Positions 36,615 to 44,552 of a stretch of 64,000 nt of DNA are shown here, piece by piece; positions within the stretch are counted from its first letter, which is position 1, and the number at the start of each line of letters is the position of its first letter. The translations under genes were made by a program, and so were the position numbers. The notes beneath the pieces were generated by a model. That model had not been told where the DNA came from. It ran no database searches and was given only the letters and a program-made list of their open reading frames with translations. The stretch is from the NCBI GenBank assembly GCA_002162755.1, contig MAAS01000031.1, positions 56,912 to 120,911 on the forward strand, given 5' to 3'. The DNA is from Gammaproteobacteria bacterium 50_400_T64. GTDB lineage: Bacteria > Pseudomonadota > Gammaproteobacteria > Pseudomonadales > Porticoccaceae.

Positions 36615-38798
36615 CTAAGTAATATCTAAATACTCTCGCAAGCGATCAAGCAATAATAAAATCGCTTCGGGCATTGCATCATTTTTTAAATCGACTATTC
36701 CCTCAAGATGTATATCAGCAACCTGCAGTCTTTTGGTCCACAACGCCATTAAAAACTCGAGGGATGCTTCACCTTGCGCATTATCCCAATTGTTTAGCAT
36801 AGACAAAATCACATCCGTCATTTGTCTACTGAACACTAGGTCAACACGGTAATCTAGCTCAACAGGCAACGCAGCTCTAAGCAAACATGCTTGAATCACA
36901 CCATCATTATATCGATCAAAGTTAACAGGGCTAAGCAAGGTCGTGTGGTAGGTCGTTGCCAATCCATTATTCTCAGATTTATTACGAAGATCATGCAGCA
37001 CACACTGAATTGTCCAATACACATCTGCCTGACTTACTTTTTTTAGCCGCGCATCAGAAAATCCAAGATCAGACCAAAACGCAAAGGTTCGGCGTAGCCC
37101 CAGCTGCTTCCCTTTGGGATCAGGAAGAAACAACGAGTTTGGATCGCTGGACCACCCCTCCATGCGAGTTGATCTCACAGCTAAAAGTTCTGGCAATTTT
37201 TCATCAACACCCCCGAAAGGATCTTCATTAGCATAGGGAGCCAATATTTCATACTCCCAATCCCATGCTGTTCGAGTATATTCTTTGATGCGAGGTAGAG
37301 CACAATCGCTCAAAATAACTAACTCATGCCCACCTTGGCACAAGTCCTTTCTCAACTGCTCTAAAGAATCTTTATTGGAAAGTTTTGAAAAAACCACAAA
37401 ATAAACAATAGTGGAAGATGGGTCGATGCTTCGGAGTTTTCTTGAAATTGCAAGCAGACTCCGTCCGGAAGTAATAGCACCAACTAACACCATAACTGAC
37501 GCTGCACCGCTCATCTTCGTCTCATCAATTTCGCATGGAGCCAACCATTTAATCAATTGATTGTCACGATTGAGGTAGGTATTGATTTCTTTTTTTAGCG
37601 CTTGCGAGCCTGCATCGTCAAATGTCACCACTACATCCAAATCTCGAGACACGTAACGCTTAATATTTTTTTCCCGGTGTTTTGAAAAGGTTATCTCAGT
37701 TAGCGACAAAGCAGATTCAACATCAATAAAAAAATGCTCCCTAGAGTCAGCATTACTACTCACAGCAGTATTCCACTCTAATACACCTTCCGCTGCAAAC
37801 TGCCCAAAGAACTCTTCCCGAGTTTTTTCAAAATCCACCTTTTTTACAACCAACAACTCGTGCTTTGGATTCTCAGGGAGAAACTGGTCGCCAGCAATAC
37901 GAATTAACTTGGCACCGCGCTTACAGAAGTCGCACTCAGATGCCCTTTTTGATACCAAGCCGTCACCGACTACTGATGAAATATCAAAAACCCCCTTTTG
38001 ATCATTGGGTAGATTGATATGAAAAAGCGTAACCAGCTGATCTCTGGAAAAGGATGTCTTCGACAGCATGTTTTTCACCAACGATCCACTCGTAGTGGCA
38101 GAGATCAATAGGAGACTACTGATATCCTCCACAAAGTCATAAGGCTCATTAAGCACACTATAGGACTCGAAGCTCTCTATTGATGGAAAGCCATCGTCAA
38201 AACCCCCTACCAGCTGAACAGCGATACTGACAAAATAGGCAATTGACGATGTATCCACGTATATCCGCTTCAGATCCTTTCGTAAATACGGAAGCACTGA
38301 AATGGCGAGGAAGGAAACCTCTATGCTAGATACCAGTAGGTTCGACGCACGAATAAATTTATTACAATGGTCACCAGAGGGTTTCGAGAAATGATAACCA
38401 TAGGAAGAAGTAATAATACCGCTATGCTTTTTGAACAAAGCGATCATGCCACAATGCAATATTTCTTTGGCAAGTTCTGCATCTACCTTATTATTATCAC
38501 AGTAATAAAGCTCTCCAGACTTATACGCACTTAAGCAGAGTAAGTGGTCATTAATATCGCCCACGAAGGTATCAAATTCACTTACAAAAGACTTGTCAGC
38601 TTCAAAAATATCACGCTTTAACCATGTATTATCAAGCGTCATAACATATACATTTTTTGGCACTAGGTTTTCTGTAACATCCACCTTTAACGCTTTCGCC
38701 ACCACATCAAGGGGTACTTTTGTAGGTAAAAAAATCACTAAGCTTTTACGCTTATTGTCACCAGGTTCATAGAAGCGAAAAACAAAGCCATCACTCAT
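36615..38798 (-). CDS. Large protein with two phosphoribosyltransferase-like domains
   Basis: I know of no named family for this 727-residue protein. Domain 1 (about 125-275) resembles orotate phosphoribosyltransferase. A hood-like segment FSKPSGDHCNKFIRASNLL (137-155) recalls the SGxHS substrate loop, a strand-helix runs KRIYVDTSSIAYFVSIAVQL (177-196), and a PRPP-loop-like ISATTSGSL sits at 232-240. Domain 2 (about 380-500) repeats the pattern: DLDVVVTFDDAGSQALKKEI (386-405) then VLVGAITSGRSL (437-448). Between them is a CDFC pair (C289, C292). Both PRPP loops lack the usual acidic pair, so catalysis is uncertain. The start overlaps the GHKL gene by 4 bp; the two surely act together. Codon use is more A/T-rich than in neighbouring genes. 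Confidence 0.8.
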   Translation of the reverse strand: MSDGFVFRFYEPGDNKRKSLVIFLPTKVPLDVVAKALKVDVTENLVPKNVYVMTLDNTWLKRDIFEADKSFVSEFDTFVGDINDHLLCLSAYKSGELYYCDNNKVDAELAKEILHCGMIALFKKHSGIITSSYGYHFSKPSGDHCNKFIRASNLLVSSIEVSFLAISVLPYLRKDLKRIYVDTSSIAYFVSIAVQLVGGFDDGFPSIESFESYSVLNEPYDFVEDISSLLLISATTSGSLVKNMLSKTSFSRDQLVTLFHINLPNDQKGVFDISSVVGDGLVSKRASECDFCKRGAKLIRIAGDQFLPENPKHELLVVKKVDFEKTREEFFGQFAAEGVLEWNTAVSSNADSREHFFIDVESALSLTEITFSKHREKNIKRYVSRDLDVVVTFDDAGSQALKKEINTYLNRDNQLIKWLAPCEIDETKMSGAASVMVLVGAITSGRSLLAISRKLRSIDPSSTIVYFVVFSKLSNKDSLEQLRKDLCQGGHELVILSDCALPRIKEYTRTAWDWEYEILAPYANEDPFGGVDEKLPELLAVRSTRMEGWSSDPNSLFLPDPKGKQLGLRRTFAFWSDLGFSDARLKKVSQADVYWTIQCVLHDLRNKSENNGLATTYHTTLLSPVNFDRYNDGVIQACLLRAALPVELDYRVDLVFSRQMTDVILSMLNNWDNAQGEASLEFLMALWTKRLQVADIHLEGIVDLKNDAMPEAILLLLDRLREYLDIT

Positions 38799-39988
38799 TG
38801 CTTTGCCTCCACAGGAATCAACAAAGTAATGGCTACACCAGCCACTTTAGACATAGGGGTCAACAATTCATCTCCAAACTGTCCAGTAGTCCAATCTGAA
38901 AACTCACATGTCTCACCTTGCTTATAAGGCGACTCCACAAAATCTCGATACAAAGAAAGCCGGCCACTTCGAATGCGCATAAATCCATGTAGTTGTGTCA
39001 AACGATCCATGACTACAGGCAAGCCATTTCCCTTATTGTCTTTATATGTTGAGGTCTCACGTAAAGTAAAGCACCGCTTAAAAACACTAAACTCATCTGC
39101 TAGGGAAAATATTCTGTCAGCCTTTTCATCTGGGTTATCTGCCAACCACCGGCCACAATAACCCAACCCAGAATCGACAATCCCAATCTCAACAAAGCGC
39201 CTTTGTCCTTCTGTATCATATTGCTGAGTAATAGATTGTAAATAAGCCGACAATCTAGGTTGGCCTCTTACAATACCCTGCACCCCGTCTTCAGTCAGTC
39301 TAATACCTTGTGTATAAATAGTGCGCACACCAGGTTTAAGCCATTCGCTACGAGACTGCCCACGTGTGCCATGCTCGTGTGTATTTAAAAACAACTCGTT
39401 AAAAAGCCTTCCCAAACTATCTTGACTCTCATTCGTAAGTAGTTTTGCCCCCCCAGTTACAGCAAGAGACTTCTTAACCATCTCGGTAATAATTGCCTTA
39501 ATCTGTGCAGACTGGCGCGGCTCTGCTTTAAAGCCTGATGTCTGAATATAAAAATTTTGATCAAAACCTTTAGAGCTGTGGTCAACAAAGGAAAACCAGC
39601 ACAAACCTCCGCGTTGCTGGCCAAACGGACTTACAGCTTGTTGCTCAATAGCATTTTTTGCAGCTAAATTTACTTGTGGTCTTAAGTCATTAGCAGGTGA
39701 ACCTGAAAGCGCAATCATTTTTGCAGACATGGCCGCCACAAATTTATGCGGCTTATTGGCCAACTCTCCTATCACATCCTTACTTATGCTAGTGCGCAAC
39801 TCAAGCACACGACCTTCGCCCAACCTAACCCAAGTATTTACCGCCTGAATTGCGCTTGCTAATCCTCCAAATGCATAACTTGATGTATCTACTGGCAGAA
39901 CCAGAGAGGTAACATTATCGAGATCGACAAGCTTTGTAAGAAATTTCTCACAGTCTTCAATAGTGACCGTTTTGGGGAAATCTAGCAC
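38795..39988 (-). CDS. STAS-like/GHKL ATPase, first gene of an accessory two-gene operon
   Basis: The 397-residue protein has a Bergerat (GHKL) ATP-binding fold: N-box LFNELFLNTHEHG (195-207), G1 box VDSGLG (271-276) and G2 box NKGNGLPVV (318-326). The first 65 residues (SLVLPVDTSSYAFGGLASAIQAVNTW) resemble a STAS-type fold. There is no phosphorylatable His box, so it is not a classical sensor kinase. MORC/Hsp90-like or anti-sigma-like ATPases are nearer in layout. The start is GTG with GAGGG upstream. It overlaps the phosphoribosyltransferase-like gene by 4 bp. Function unknown; involvement in defence or stress signalling is inference from the architecture and its accessory location. Confidence 0.82.
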   Translation of the reverse strand: MLDFPKTVTIEDCEKFLTKLVDLDNVTSLVLPVDTSSYAFGGLASAIQAVNTWVRLGEGRVLELRTSISKDVIGELANKPHKFVAAMSAKMIALSGSPANDLRPQVNLAAKNAIEQQAVSPFGQQRGGLCWFSFVDHSSKGFDQNFYIQTSGFKAEPRQSAQIKAIITEMVKKSLAVTGGAKLLTNESQDSLGRLFNELFLNTHEHGTRGQSRSEWLKPGVRTIYTQGIRLTEDGVQGIVRGQPRLSAYLQSITQQYDTEGQRRFVEIGIVDSGLGYCGRWLADNPDEKADRIFSLADEFSVFKRCFTLRETSTYKDNKGNGLPVVMDRLTQLHGFMRIRSGRLSLYRDFVESPYKQGETCEFSDWTTGQFGDELLTPMSKVAGVAITLLIPVEAKQ

Positions 39989-40073
39989 TTTTTATCCCTC
40001 GTATTAAATTTGATGACGGAAAGCATACCCAAGCCTAACTACCCACTTCTAAATATCATCAGGCACACCAACC

Positions 40074-40424
40074 CTAACAATAATGCACAACCACCCGCTC
40101 AACCTTACCTTCTGCACCAAACTCCATGACCTCTATCGCCAGCTTATCCAGCACCGACTTGTAATACACGGCGACGGAATTAACACCCTCACAAACATCG
40201 AGCAATTCAAAATGTAGATCAGGCATTTTCTCCAATGCCGCCCGCCAGTAATCGCCAATGGCGGGCTTGCCGACTAACGAACCCGTATCGATGCCCAACG
40301 ACATTTTGATCATCGGGGTAATGATTTCAAAGTCATCGCTGTAGTGGGCGAGAATGCGCTCGATGTCGTGGGCGTTCCATGCCGCCACCCACTCCTTAGC
40401 GAAAGCCTGGGCATCAATATTCAT
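40074..40424 (-). CDS. SnoaL-like/NTF2-fold protein
   Basis: The 116-residue protein has the cone-shaped NTF2-like pattern: an N-terminal helix FAKEWVAAWNAHDIERILAHYSDDFEI, then GKPAIGDYWRAALEKMPDL and alternating strands to VERVVVHYC. Members bind or isomerise small hydrophobic ligands, or serve as scaffolds; no substrate can be assigned. It is upstream (leftward) of a remnant acyl-CoA dehydrogenase fragment. It is intact. Confidence 0.85.
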   Translation of the reverse strand: MNIDAQAFAKEWVAAWNAHDIERILAHYSDDFEIITPMIKMSLGIDTGSLVGKPAIGDYWRAALEKMPDLHFELLDVCEGVNSVAVYYKSVLDKLAIEVMEFGAEGKVERVVVHYC

Positions 40425-40450
40425 TTCTTATTCCGCTTATTCTTTCTGGT

Positions 40451-40603
40451 TTAACTCAAAACTGACGGCTTAAACAGCACCCAGAGATGCACATCAGAAG
40501 GGCCATCGTAAATACGGGAGGCGTAAATATCCCTGCGTCAACGTGGCCCCCGATGAACCAAGCTTACCGAACATGCCCAGTTGGCGACCACTCAATTCAA
40601 GCT
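40451..40603 (-). pseudogene. 3' remnant of an acyl-CoA dehydrogenase gene
   Basis: Translation of 40451-40534 on the minus strand gives RDIYASRIYDGPSDVHLWVL and a short tail. This matches the C-terminus RDIRAFRIYDGPSEVHRWVL of the intact dehydrogenase at 41893. The DNA at 40471-40535 matches 41901-41965 at about 54 of 65 positions by eye. Sequence further upstream (to about 40603) could be the preceding segment in another frame. No start or catalytic part is left. Confidence 0.8.
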
Positions 40604-41221
40604 TTACTCATCACAGGATGAATTTGTCTTCACCCACTTCCACCCGGTGATCATCGGTTTAATCAAGTTTTCTTTTTTCCACAATAAATAAAACAAGATG
40701 GCGCAAAGATGTAGCCCGACCAAAACTAAAAGGATTTTCGCATTGAGATGATGCCAGCCATTCAATTGCTTAATGGCTGTTTCAGAGACAAAGCCAGCCA
40801 GGGGGCCTGAATCAAAAAAATCATCAGACTCGATAAACAAACCGGTAACACTCTGTAGCGTGATACTGGACAGCAGGGCGATAATAGACAGCGAGCCCAG
40901 TGGATTATGGCCAGCGCTACCACTGGGGCTGCGGGAGCCTATCTTTTTCAGGTATCGCCAGATTTGCTGTGGGGTGTGTATCAAAGCCCTAAAACGCGCG
41001 GGAGCAGGGCCGATAAAACCCCAGACAATGCGAAATAGCATTAAACCCAGAATGATATAACCGAAATAAAAATGCCAGTCGATGGTACTGAAGGTCATGA
41101 ACTCGCCAAGCCACCAGCTGACACCGATACTGGCCACCAGAAGCCAGTGCCACAGACGAGAGATCGGGCCCCAGACTTTTTCGCGCTGAAACCCTTTCAA
41201 GAGAATATCGTACCCCGACAA
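40604..41221 (-). CDS. Cytochrome b561-family membrane protein
   Basis: The 205-residue protein has four hydrophobic helices with heme-ligand-like histidines: SRLWHWLLVASIGVSWW, DWHFYFGYIILGLMLFRIVWG, a third near SLSIIALLSSITLQSVTGLF, and NGWHHLNAKILLVLVGLHLCAILFYLLW. This is the cytochrome b561/Ni-Fe-hydrogenase b-subunit-like fold that passes electrons between quinol and periplasmic carriers. It is encoded directly after a cytochrome c' family gene, its likely partner. The acyl-CoA dehydrogenase remnant abuts its 3' end. Confidence 0.88.
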   Translation of the reverse strand: MSGYDILLKGFQREKVWGPISRLWHWLLVASIGVSWWLGEFMTFSTIDWHFYFGYIILGLMLFRIVWGFIGPAPARFRALIHTPQQIWRYLKKIGSRSPSGSAGHNPLGSLSIIALLSSITLQSVTGLFIESDDFFDSGPLAGFVSETAIKQLNGWHHLNAKILLVLVGLHLCAILFYLLWKKENLIKPMITGWKWVKTNSSCDE

Positions 41222-41239
41222 CCGTGTATCGATGGGGTA

Positions 41240-41713
41240 TTAGTGCTGGTGCTCTTCCTGATATTCGTCATGACAGCCTTTACAGGTATTCCCCACGGCA
41301 CCAATTTTTGACTGCAAGGCCTCAAGGCCATCGCCAGCAACGGCGTTAAGCTCGTTCACTGATGTCGCATAGTCTTTTCCGTATTTGCCGATTTCTGGGT
41401 AGCTTGTCCAAATATTCGGCAAGGCTCTGGTTTTATGCGGATAACTTTTATTGTCTGACCCCGGCGGCCAATCTCGACTAGTATCGAGGTCGAGCAAGAG
41501 TTTCAAATTGCCGGCTAGCTGACCGGCAAGTTTCGGCTCGTATGGCATCTTCCCTTTTGCCATGGCAATAAGTGGGCCGAGATTGTGGGCTCTGATTTGC
41601 ATTTCACCCTGACGAGCTTTGATGGCATTTATATTAGGGTCTTTGTCGGCAAAAACGGGCACTACCAAAGAAAGCCCGATTAAAGCCAAAAACAATCGTG
41701 ATGCATTTTTCAT
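41240..41713 (-). CDS. Cytochrome c' / c556 family protein
   Basis: The 157-residue protein has a signal peptide (MKNASRLFLALIGLSLVVPVFA) and a four-helix cytochrome c' fold ending in the heme motif CKGCH close to the C-terminus, which is diagnostic. It is periplasmic. AAGGA precedes the ATG at 41713; an upstream in-frame start would bury the signal peptide. It lies 18 bp before the b561 gene, suggesting a two-gene electron-transfer unit. Confidence 0.9.
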   Translation of the reverse strand: MKNASRLFLALIGLSLVVPVFADKDPNINAIKARQGEMQIRAHNLGPLIAMAKGKMPYEPKLAGQLAGNLKLLLDLDTSRDWPPGSDNKSYPHKTRALPNIWTSYPEIGKYGKDYATSVNELNAVAGDGLEALQSKIGAVGNTCKGCHDEYQEEHQH

Positions 41714-41892
41714 CTCTATTTCCTTCTGCTGTTTTAAGATCGACATAGCATAGAGCCTACACTAGCACGGCACTTCGGTTGATTCTTAATATACTTAGCT
41801 AATTAATGGGACGGCCCAATCTGTATGGACAGATTACTCACAAGGCTCAAATATATTCATTCTGCGCTAGCGAGTACCTGCTCGCACTAAAA

Positions 41893-43056
41893 TTACGATT
41901 TAGACAGCACCCAGCGATGGACTTCGGAAGGGCCATCGTAAATACGGAAGGCACGAATATCCCGATAAATACGCTCGATCACCGTATCGGTAGAAATACC
42001 CTTCGCACCGAGCACCTGCATTGATCGGTCAACCACTCGACCCAATGCTTCGGAGCAATGCACCTTGGCAAGGCTGGTTTCGGTCTGGGCCTTTTCACCT
42101 TTATCGAGCATCCAGCAGCCGTGCCAGGTGACCAGTCGGCTGGTGTGCAGATCAATTTTATTATCGGCCAGCTGAAAGCCAACGCCTTCGTGTTCGATAA
42201 TGGGCTTGCCGAAAGCCATGCGGGTGCGCGCGTAGTCGGTGGCGATATCGTGGCAGCGTTGGGCGGCACCCAACCAGCGCATGCAGTGGGTTAAACGGGC
42301 GGGGCCGAGCCGTACCTGCGCGTAGCGGAAGCCCTTGCCCCGTTCACCGAGAATCTGGCTGGCGGGAATGCGCACCTGATTGTAGTCAACCTCGCAATGG
42401 CCACCGGGCGAGTTGCTGTCGAGGGTGTCTAGCATGCGCACCTGTTCAATACCGGGTGTATCGGCATCGCACATAAACATGGTGGCACCAATATCGCGGC
42501 CCTCGTGGTCGAGAGTCTTGGCCATAATAATGTGATAACCCGCGCCGGGCATGCCGGTAATAAACCATTTGCGACCGTGAATAATGTAGTCGTCGCCATC
42601 AGGAGTTGCGGTGGTTTTCATTAAAGAGGGATCAGAACCGGCACCGTTGTCAGGCTCTGTCATGGAAAATACCGAACGCATTTCACCGCGCACCATGGGT
42701 ATTAACCAGCGCTCTTTTTGCTCTGGCGTTGCCACCTGGTGCAACAAGTTAGTATTGCCTTCATCGGGGGCCTGAATATTCAGCGCTAATGGGCCGAGGG
42801 TGGAGTAACCCGCCGCCTCAAACACTACGGCCATAGAGCGATGATCCAACCCGAGGCCGCCGTATTGCTTCGGCGCGTGGGGCGACAATAAACCCGCTTC
42901 ACGCGCCTTGGCGACCAGCTCGATACGCAACTCATCGGTGGGCCCGTGATATTCCTGTCGTACGTCTTTTTCGTAAGGCATCACCACGCTGCGAATAAAT
43001 TCGTCGGTGCGATCTTTTAATGCCACCAGTTCCAGTGGCAGTTCAAAATCTATCAT
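41893..43056 (-). CDS. Acyl-CoA dehydrogenase
   Basis: The 387-residue flavoprotein dehydrogenates acyl-CoA thioesters. It has the FAD-contacting FSMTEPDNGAGSDPS and GRKWFITGMPGAGYHIIMA blocks, GKPIIEHEGVGFQLADNKIDLH in the C-terminal helical domain, and RIYDGPSEVHRWVLSK at the end. The subgroup is the ACAD10/11-like type, which fits the APH-type kinase gene next upstream (ACAD11-type enzymes combine both activities in one protein). Acyl chain specificity cannot be read from sequence. Confidence 0.93.
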   Translation of the reverse strand: MIDFELPLELVALKDRTDEFIRSVVMPYEKDVRQEYHGPTDELRIELVAKAREAGLLSPHAPKQYGGLGLDHRSMAVVFEAAGYSTLGPLALNIQAPDEGNTNLLHQVATPEQKERWLIPMVRGEMRSVFSMTEPDNGAGSDPSLMKTTATPDGDDYIIHGRKWFITGMPGAGYHIIMAKTLDHEGRDIGATMFMCDADTPGIEQVRMLDTLDSNSPGGHCEVDYNQVRIPASQILGERGKGFRYAQVRLGPARLTHCMRWLGAAQRCHDIATDYARTRMAFGKPIIEHEGVGFQLADNKIDLHTSRLVTWHGCWMLDKGEKAQTETSLAKVHCSEALGRVVDRSMQVLGAKGISTDTVIERIYRDIRAFRIYDGPSEVHRWVLSKS

Positions 43057-43099
43057 GAGCTATTACCTCTTATTTATTATTTGTTTTAGTGCCAAACAA

Positions 43100-43159
43100 T
43101 TGCCTCCTACGGTCATATGCAAAGGGAAGAGGCCTTGTGCACATGACCGTAGGAGGCAA
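43100..43159. repeat. Long inverted repeat between the dehydrogenase and kinase genes
   Basis: TTGCCTCCTACGGTCAT at the left end is matched exactly by its reverse complement ATGACCGTAGGAGGCAA at the right (17-bp arms), with further imperfect pairing inward (TGCAAAG versus TGCACAAGG). The following sequence to about 43240 holds no gene. It looks like a dispersed intergenic repeat rather than a terminator, since neither strand has a T-run. Confidence 0.6.
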
Positions 43160-43271
43160 GGATGCCGACACCGAGCTTACAGGGATGTATTTACAGCGTG
43201 TCATGAGTGCAAGGCTTCTTTCCGTAGTGGGCAAATTAGCTATGCCACTATATTCCTAGCCCTCAAACCAA

Positions 43272-44315
43272 TTAAAGCAACTTCATCGCCTCAGAATAAA
43301 ATCGCGGAACCGTCTGGGCAAACTCTTCCCACATCGGATCAATACGCTGTTTTTTACGGTGCAAACGCACATTCAAGCAGGCGATTGCTCCCAGTTGATA
43401 AGCTGCCAGCGCCTGAAACCAGGGCAAGTCAGGCAGTGATTGCCCTATGCCCTGCTGGTAAATATCAGCCAGCTCAGCCGGTAAAATCGGTACACAGGGT
43501 TTGATATTGTCAGTCCAGAAATTCTTGTCGGCGCAAAACATTACCCAGCCGATGTCGAGCAGCACAGAGCCAATGCGCACCAACTCCCAGTCAATAATGC
43601 CGGTCAGCTTGCCCTCGTGGAAAAGCGCATTACCCGGCTGATAGTCGCCATGGACGATGCCTCGTGGCGTAGTGCTCGGCATGGTCGCGAGTAATTTCAG
43701 ACGCAATTTATCGGCGGCCTCTGCCCAGGAGGGCTCCAGCGCTTTATTGTAAATCGGCTCCCAACGGGAAATTTCTTCAACCAGTTCACGAGGTTTTTCC
43801 CAGTTAGGCAACTCGGCCTGCCAGTCGACCTGATGAATGCGCGGCAACACTTCGGCCACCTGCCGCCACAGCGGTGCCACTTTATCGTCAGCCAAATCAA
43901 ATGAACTGTGCGGCTCCCAAATGAAGAACTCCCGGCCCTTGAGCTTTTCCATCACCACGTAAGGCACTTCAAACTCGTCTTCATCGGGCGAGGCAAAAGG
44001 CACATTCGGCACCGGCAAGCCTTTTTCGTAGAGCACCTTGAGCAACGGTGCGGTGCGATACACATCGGTATTGCCCTCGCGGCGCACGCCCTTGGGGGCC
44101 AGCTTAATAATATAGCCACCCTGGTCAGCGCCATCACTGCCCTTCACATCAAAACCAAAAGTCAGGCCCGCATGACCGCCGAGCATCGGCTCAACATTTT
44201 CCATGACCGCTGTCGCGCCAAAATTGCGTTCCACAAAGCGGGCGAGATTAGCCCGCAATTCATCATCAACACCGGCCCTTTGATCAAGACCCATCGCATC
44301 ACTATTACTACTCAC
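43272..44315 (-). CDS. APH-type phosphotransferase (ACAD10/11-like kinase)
   Basis: The 347-residue protein has an aminoglycoside-phosphotransferase/choline-kinase fold with the catalytic loop VHGDYQPGNALFHEG and metal-binding IIDWELVRIG. The N-terminal GGHAGLTFGFDV resembles the nucleotide-binding loop. Next to acyl-CoA dehydrogenase this family is thought to phosphorylate hydroxyacyl-CoA, based on ACAD10/11 studies. It is therefore probably metabolic rather than an antibiotic-resistance enzyme. It is divergent from an MFS gene. Confidence 0.87.
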   Translation of the reverse strand: MSSNSDAMGLDQRAGVDDELRANLARFVERNFGATAVMENVEPMLGGHAGLTFGFDVKGSDGADQGGYIIKLAPKGVRREGNTDVYRTAPLLKVLYEKGLPVPNVPFASPDEDEFEVPYVVMEKLKGREFFIWEPHSSFDLADDKVAPLWRQVAEVLPRIHQVDWQAELPNWEKPRELVEEISRWEPIYNKALEPSWAEAADKLRLKLLATMPSTTPRGIVHGDYQPGNALFHEGKLTGIIDWELVRIGSVLLDIGWVMFCADKNFWTDNIKPCVPILPAELADIYQQGIGQSLPDLPWFQALAAYQLGAIACLNVRLHRKKQRIDPMWEEFAQTVPRFYSEAMKLL

Positions 44316-44552
44316 AAACTATCCCCTGCTTTATTTTTTTATTTGTATTTTTAAAAGAAACTGCCCGGAGAATAGCATTTATTATTCGCCGAGGAATCGA
44401 GCCTATAACCAGGAATACTATCAACAACATTGACCGACAGTCCCCAGCCTTGTCATAGTGTCGGGCTGAATTCACCTGCCGCAGCCCTCACTCGCTGATC
44501 CCGGCACACGCTCATTACGCTATTCGATTAGCGCAAGGTAGTCGACACCCCT

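Noticed and set aside
43272-44315. Antibiotic-resistance aminoglycoside kinase
   Set aside because: Fold matches, but the neighbourhood (acyl-CoA dehydrogenase) points to the ACAD10/11-type metabolic kinase.
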